Assembly (NCBI GenBank): GCA_041855665.1
Contig: JBHAEP010000072.1
Location: 1 to 9,934, forward strand
Length of the DNA: 9,934 nucleotides
Reading direction: 5' to 3'
Origin: JBHAEP01 sp041855665
Lineage (GTDB): Bacteria > Patescibacteriota > Saccharimonadia > Saccharimonadales > Saccharimonadaceae
Both the position numbers and the translations under genes were made by a program. Positions 6,318 to 9,934 of the stretch are shown in pieces. The notes beneath the pieces are model-generated. The model had not been told where the DNA came from. It saw only the letters and a program-made list of their open reading frames with translations, and searched no databases. Every line of letters starts with the position of its first letter. The stretch's first letter is position 1.

Positions 6318-6346
6318 ATTATAGCTTAGATCTAGCGTTTTTTCAA
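6318..6346 (-). promoter_or_regulatory. Near-consensus sigma70-type promoter, TTGAAA-17-TATAAT
   Basis: On the minus strand, TTGAAA at 6346-6341 and TATAAT at 6323-6318 are separated by exactly 17 nt. The -35 lies in the last codons of the polyvalent gene and the -10 lies just beyond its stop (6334-6332). Predicted initiation is near 6311, which gives a leader of about 90 nt before the connector ATG at 6222, with the intrinsic terminator inside it. The spacer contains the 8-bp palindrome TAGATCTA (6327-6334), a possible operator. Confidence 0.6.
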
Positions 6347-9300
6347 GCTTACTGTTCGTCCACCGTTTAGTCTTTGTAAATTACGAATACGCTTGCCCCG
6401 ACTGATGTTGTAGCTTTTAACAGCCTGGAATTTACCACTGGTTTTTGACTCTCGCAAACCTTTTAGGAGCATGTCGGTTGATATAGTATGGACGTTAGGT
6501 ATATTAGTCGATACACGTCGACCTCGACTGCCGCGTTCAACCCGCTCACCAATATTTAAGTTGCCGTACTTATCGCGGAACTTGTTCTTTTTTTCCACCC
6601 CAGCTTTAACTAACTTATCATCGTATTTTAAGACCTCATCAAGCACATACTGGCCGTCTTGGCTGGTGGTGACTAGTTCTCGTAATTCTTCCCCGCTTAG
6701 ACCATACAAATCGCGAATTTCTTTTGGAAAATCTTTACCAGCCTCGAGCGTTTTGAGTTTTTTGTCGGCTTCAATTTTGCCACGGCGACTGTATTCACCC
6801 TTGGTTAGTTTTTTGTCATAATCCTTTTTGAATTCATTATATTCAGCATCACTTTGACTATAGAGCTTTTCTTTATTGATTTTACGCTCGCCGATTAACA
6901 CTCGCGATAAGTAATCTTTAGCTCCTAATCCTTGCAATAAATCACTCTGCCGCTCAGAGATATCTTTTTTACGCTCTTCGCCTCGCTCTAACTTATTTTT
7001 ATTTCTAGCGATATTTGTCAAATCACTATCTACAGTATTGAGCACTTTTCTCTGATCGTCTAGGCTAAGTTTTTTAAACTCAGAAGTGTTTTTAATGGCT
7101 TGCTTGAAATAGTTAGCCTGTTCATCAGCTATCTGGTATTGACTAGTTACACCAGCCGACAAGAAACGTCGATTAACGCCTTCGCCAAGCATTCTTTTGA
7201 TGCCGCCACCATCAGCCTGATTATCTGGATTATCTGTTAGACTTTTGGCTAAATCTTTACCTAAACCACCACTCCAGTTTTGAATGAAGTTATCAATCAC
7301 TGGTGCATCAACTCCAGTCAATTTAGCTAGTTGGCGAGCTATGCCAGTTGTATATTTAGCACCTTTATCTTCTGGATTTAGATTCTTGTCATATTCACTA
7401 ACTAATTCTCGTCCAGTAAAGCTATTTCTATTAAAGCCTTGTTCGATAAACGGCTTAATAGCTGTTGGCGTGAGCTGATTCACTGGGTTATTGACATCAA
7501 TGCCACTAAATACTTCCAATAAATTACCCGCTACTCGCATAAAGTCCTCAGGTTTACCTTTGAGATTATTAACCGAATCAGTGATAGGGTAGACAAATTG
7601 AGGAATCGGGATTTTAATCACGCCCTCAACTCGATTAGTTTTCGGATCGTAATGAGCGCCCTCTTTAAATACAATGATGTTGGTTCGTTTTTCGTGTTCG
7701 CCAATTCGGTTGTAGAGTTCTTTTTTCTCTTCATCACCCGAGTTTACTCCTTTGGCTGCGTAAGCAATCAGACCAAATGCTGTTAAGACACTGACAGTAT
7801 GGACTGGCCTTTTAATTAGCTGATTAGCGACTTGTCGCCCACCTTGCACTCCAGCATTTAAGAATGGCACAATTTTATTTGCCACCATTACTGCTGAGCC
7901 ACCACGCGAGAAGTTCAGGGTGTTGTTACGTGCTGCCTGAGCTTTGGTTGCTATATCTCCATCAGTACCAAAATATTGTTGCGCACGTGTAAAGTATTCT
8001 GTAAGACCAATCAAGTCATTTAGTCCGTCAATTGGATGTCTTAATCTATCCCAAGCCTTACGCGGCAGCTGATGCTCTTTTTGGAGTTCTTTCATTAAAT
8101 CACCTTGCTTATAGCCATAGGTTTGACGATATTCACTGCCAATTACACCTACTCGCTTTAACTCGCTGCTAGCTTTTTGACTTAAGCCAAAAGTAGCTAG
8201 AAATGCTTTTGGCGTGCCTTTTAGATTATTCCAGGCACTACCGGTGAGCATAGTGGTGAGCTGGTCACGAATTAAGTTGCTAGCCGCAAAAGTGGGGTTA
8301 AGAGAAGTCGCACCAGCTCGTAGAGTTTTGGCCGGTAGAGCTAAGGTTTTAATGATTTTATCAACACCATCTGGCAAGATTCGATTCAGGCGCTTCATTT
8401 CTTCAGCAACCAGCTTCGGCACTTCATAAGATACTTTTTTGCCATTATCTATGAAGTTGATTGTGTCATAACCAGCTCGTGGCTTTTGTCCTTGACGCAA
8501 CCGATATTCTTGTCCGTAGATTTGTTCAGCAATTTGCCGAGCCGCAATATTACGATTGCCCTCGTTGATAATTCGCATAGCGTTAATCATAGTGCTTTCT
8601 AATGGGTTGAGAATAGTTCGCTCTGAACCTTTAATGCCCTTGATGACTTGTTCACTACTTAAATTACCCAACTGTTGTGAATGACCAGTAAAGCCACTAA
8701 CATCGTCCATTAAGCGCTGGAATGGAGCGTAACTGTCATTATTCTTAATTAAGCTGTTATGCGACTTTTTAGATATTAGACCGTTGTCTTTCATATAGCC
8801 TAACAGTTTTTTGTTAAACTCTCGGTAAACTTTTTCTTGATGTTTAAACTTATTCTTGAATTGCTTAATTATTGCTAAATCTGCATCTAAGTCTCGTCCG
8901 GTTTTAATACCACGCTTGTGTAAATCTGCCGCGTGACGTCTAGCAATTAGATATTGCTGGAACTGGTTTAATTCTTCAGTGCTGAGCTTGCCTAGTTTAG
9001 ATAAGCCACTGTCTTTAATAAACTGCTGAGCTATCATTTCCGAAGCTCGGACACTATCTATATTGTTGCGGATTTCCTGCTTGAGACTTTCAGCTTCAAT
9101 TTTAGACAATTTGCCGTCTTTAACAGCCTGTTTGAGTTGTCGTTCATAAGCCACAGCATCATCAACCAGCCAATGCTTAGCATAATCTAAAGCATTGACT
9201 ATTTTTTCTTTAAACGGAGTTTTAATGGCTTGTTTTTGAGCTTTGACCTGTTGTTTAACATAGTCATCAACATCGTCATCTAGCTTATACTTGATATTCT

Positions 9301-9934
9301 CATCAGTTTGTGGTATATTATCAGCATAAGCCTCCGAGGATCGCTCAGGGCGTGGTCGTAACGGATTAAGTTCAGTTACGCCCTCGGAGCTAGAAGCCTG
9401 CATTTGTTGCGGGCTTCTACTTTTATTGAAGTAAGTTACTTTGACATCACCGCTATCTTGTGCTATATTACCATCAAGATACGTGGACTGTAATTGCCCC
9501 GTTTTCGGACGTACATCCACTGGCGACATTGTCGCATTTGGACGGCCAGATGACGTATCATAAGAGGCTCTACGAAACAGTTTTTGACTGTTACGAGCCT
9601 CTTTCTTGATGTTGTTAATCTCATACAATAATTTACCATTTTGACTTAATCCGACATTAAGAACCAAGGTATAAATATCATCTCCGATTTTAATCCGTGA
9701 AGATCGATATTCAAACCCATCAGTGGCAAAAGAGTGTTTTTTGCGATCACTAGAATAGCCAATTGGTTGAGAAATTGTCATAATATCTGGAAGTTCAGAT
9801 GTTATTTGACCTTTTCTGTAAATCGCACCAACGTGCTGGTGAGGGTTAGAAATTTTATTGGTTGAAACTCGAGTAATTTTTGCTTCGCCATCTTTTCCAT
9901 AGTTTAGTTCATATGAGTTGCCTTGTAGATTATG
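6332..9934 (-). CDS. Large polyvalent / internal virion (ejection-type) protein with LPD38-like region, 5' partial
   Basis: The frame is open to the right edge: the 51 codons before the Met at 9781 read through without a stop (HNLQGNSYELNYG... to TSELPDIM), so that Met is internal and at least 1200 residues lie in the window. Numbering from it: residues 1-60 plus the upstream codons end in LLYEINNIKKE, like a polyvalent-protein-associated beta domain (LPD3/PBECR style). Residues about 170-470 are helical, with YAPFQRLMDD at about 350. Residues about 485-690 match the LPD38 type: AGATSLNPTFAASNLIRDQ, then NNTLNFSRGGSAVMV and IVPFLNAGVQGG, then a hydrophobic stretch (VHTVSVLTAFGLIAYAA). Residues about 880-1090 are charged and coiled-coil-like. 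Such proteins are packaged in the virion and enter the host with the DNA; enzymatic domains usually sit further N-terminal, outside this window. The ejection role is inferred. Confidence 0.78.
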   Translation of the reverse strand, partial: HNLQGNSYELNYGKDGEAKITRVSTNKISNPHQHVGAIYRKGQITSELPDIMTISQPIGYSSDRKKHSFATDGFEYRSSRIKIGDDIYTLVLNVGLSQNGKLLYEINNIKKEARNSQKLFRRASYDTSSGRPNATMSPVDVRPKTGQLQSTYLDGNIAQDSGDVKVTYFNKSRSPQQMQASSSEGVTELNPLRPRPERSSEAYADNIPQTDENIKYKLDDDVDDYVKQQVKAQKQAIKTPFKEKIVNALDYAKHWLVDDAVAYERQLKQAVKDGKLSKIEAESLKQEIRNNIDSVRASEMIAQQFIKDSGLSKLGKLSTEELNQFQQYLIARRHAADLHKRGIKTGRDLDADLAIIKQFKNKFKHQEKVYREFNKKLLGYMKDNGLISKKSHNSLIKNNDSYAPFQRLMDDVSGFTGHSQQLGNLSSEQVIKGIKGSERTILNPLESTMINAMRIINEGNRNIAARQIAEQIYGQEYRLRQGQKPRAGYDTINFIDNGKKVSYEVPKLVAEEMKRLNRILPDGVDKIIKTLALPAKTLRAGATSLNPTFAASNLIRDQLTTMLTGSAWNNLKGTPKAFLATFGLSQKASSELKRVGVIGSEYRQTYGYKQGDLMKELQKEHQLPRKAWDRLRHPIDGLNDLIGLTEYFTRAQQYFGTDGDIATKAQAARNNTLNFSRGGSAVMVANKIVPFLNAGVQGGRQVANQLIKRPVHTVSVLTAFGLIAYAAKGVNSGDEEKKELYNRIGEHEKRTNIIVFKEGAHYDPKTNRVEGVIKIPIPQFVYPITDSVNNLKGKPEDFMRVAGNLLEVFSGIDVNNPVNQLTPTAIKPFIEQGFNRNSFTGRELVSEYDKNLNPEDKGAKYTTGIARQLAKLTGVDAPVIDNFIQNWSGGLGKDLAKSLTDNPDNQADGGGIKRMLGEGVNRRFLSAGVTSQYQIADEQANYFKQAIKNTSEFKKLSLDDQRKVLNTVDSDLTNIARNKNKLERGEERKKDISERQSDLLQGLGAKDYLSRVLIGERKINKEKLYSQSDAEYNEFKKDYDKKLTKGEYSRRGKIEADKKLKTLEAGKDFPKEIRDLYGLSGEELRELVTTSQDGQYVLDEVLKYDDKLVKAGVEKKNKFRDKYGNLNIGERVERGSRGRRVSTNIPNVHTISTDMLLKGLRESKTSGKFQAVKSYNISRGKRIRNLQRLNGGRTVSLKKR

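Noticed and set aside
6471..6821. Plus-strand 116-codon open frame inside the polyvalent gene
   Set aside because: Shadow of a continuous minus-strand coding region; no ribosome site and a low-complexity Ser/Arg/Leu composition.
1..9934. CRISPR array, tRNA, rRNA, insertion sequence or UGA recoding
   Set aside because: No regular direct repeats, no tRNA-like cloverleaf, no transposase. TGA codons fall at real gene ends, several overlapping the next start.

Overview
The window is part of a tailed double-stranded DNA phage or prophage. It has a podovirus-like structural and lysis module on the minus strand (about 9934 down to 1053) and a short plus-strand run of small accessory genes (1-1052). 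The sequence is AT-rich and uses the standard code; TGA acts as a true stop at several tightly coupled gene junctions. The host cannot be named from the sequence. The CHAP endolysin, the lack of any recognisable spanin genes, and the actinophage-like look of the holin segment and fibre N-terminus suggest a monoderm-type envelope. Actinobacteria, Firmicutes, or a Saccharibacteria-like host are all possible, and this is inference.

Minus strand, in transcription order: (1) a very large polyvalent or ejection-type protein with an LPD38-like region, open through the right window edge and so 5'-partial; (2) an 85-nt gap with a near-consensus sigma70-type promoter followed at once by an intrinsic terminator; (3) a 227-aa head-tail connector or tail accessory factor candidate; (4) a 667-aa tail hub or DNA-stabilisation-like protein; (5) an 87-aa XhlA-like coiled-coil membrane protein; (6) a 52-aa two-TM protein that fills the next gap with overlapping starts and stops at both ends; (7) a 400-aa CHAP-SH3-proline-linker endolysin with a C-terminal two-TM holin-like domain that has its own internal Shine-Dalgarno and ATG; (8) a 290-aa tail fibre. 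Genes 3 to 8 overlap or abut, so they form one operon joining tail completion, lysis and host binding.

Plus strand: a frameshifted cysteine-rich (zinc-ribbon-like) gene, an unknown 102-aa helical protein, a short YopX-like protein, and a broken fragment that looks like the C-terminal end of another tail fibre. That fragment stops at 1052, exactly abutting the stop of the intact minus-strand fibre at 1053, within a perfect 10-bp palindrome. This suggests a recombination junction, or the remains of an alternative-fibre arrangement.

The least ordinary points are the endolysin-holin fusion with a likely second start, the promoter-terminator unit in the middle of the structural operon, and the head-on pair of intact and decayed fibre genes.
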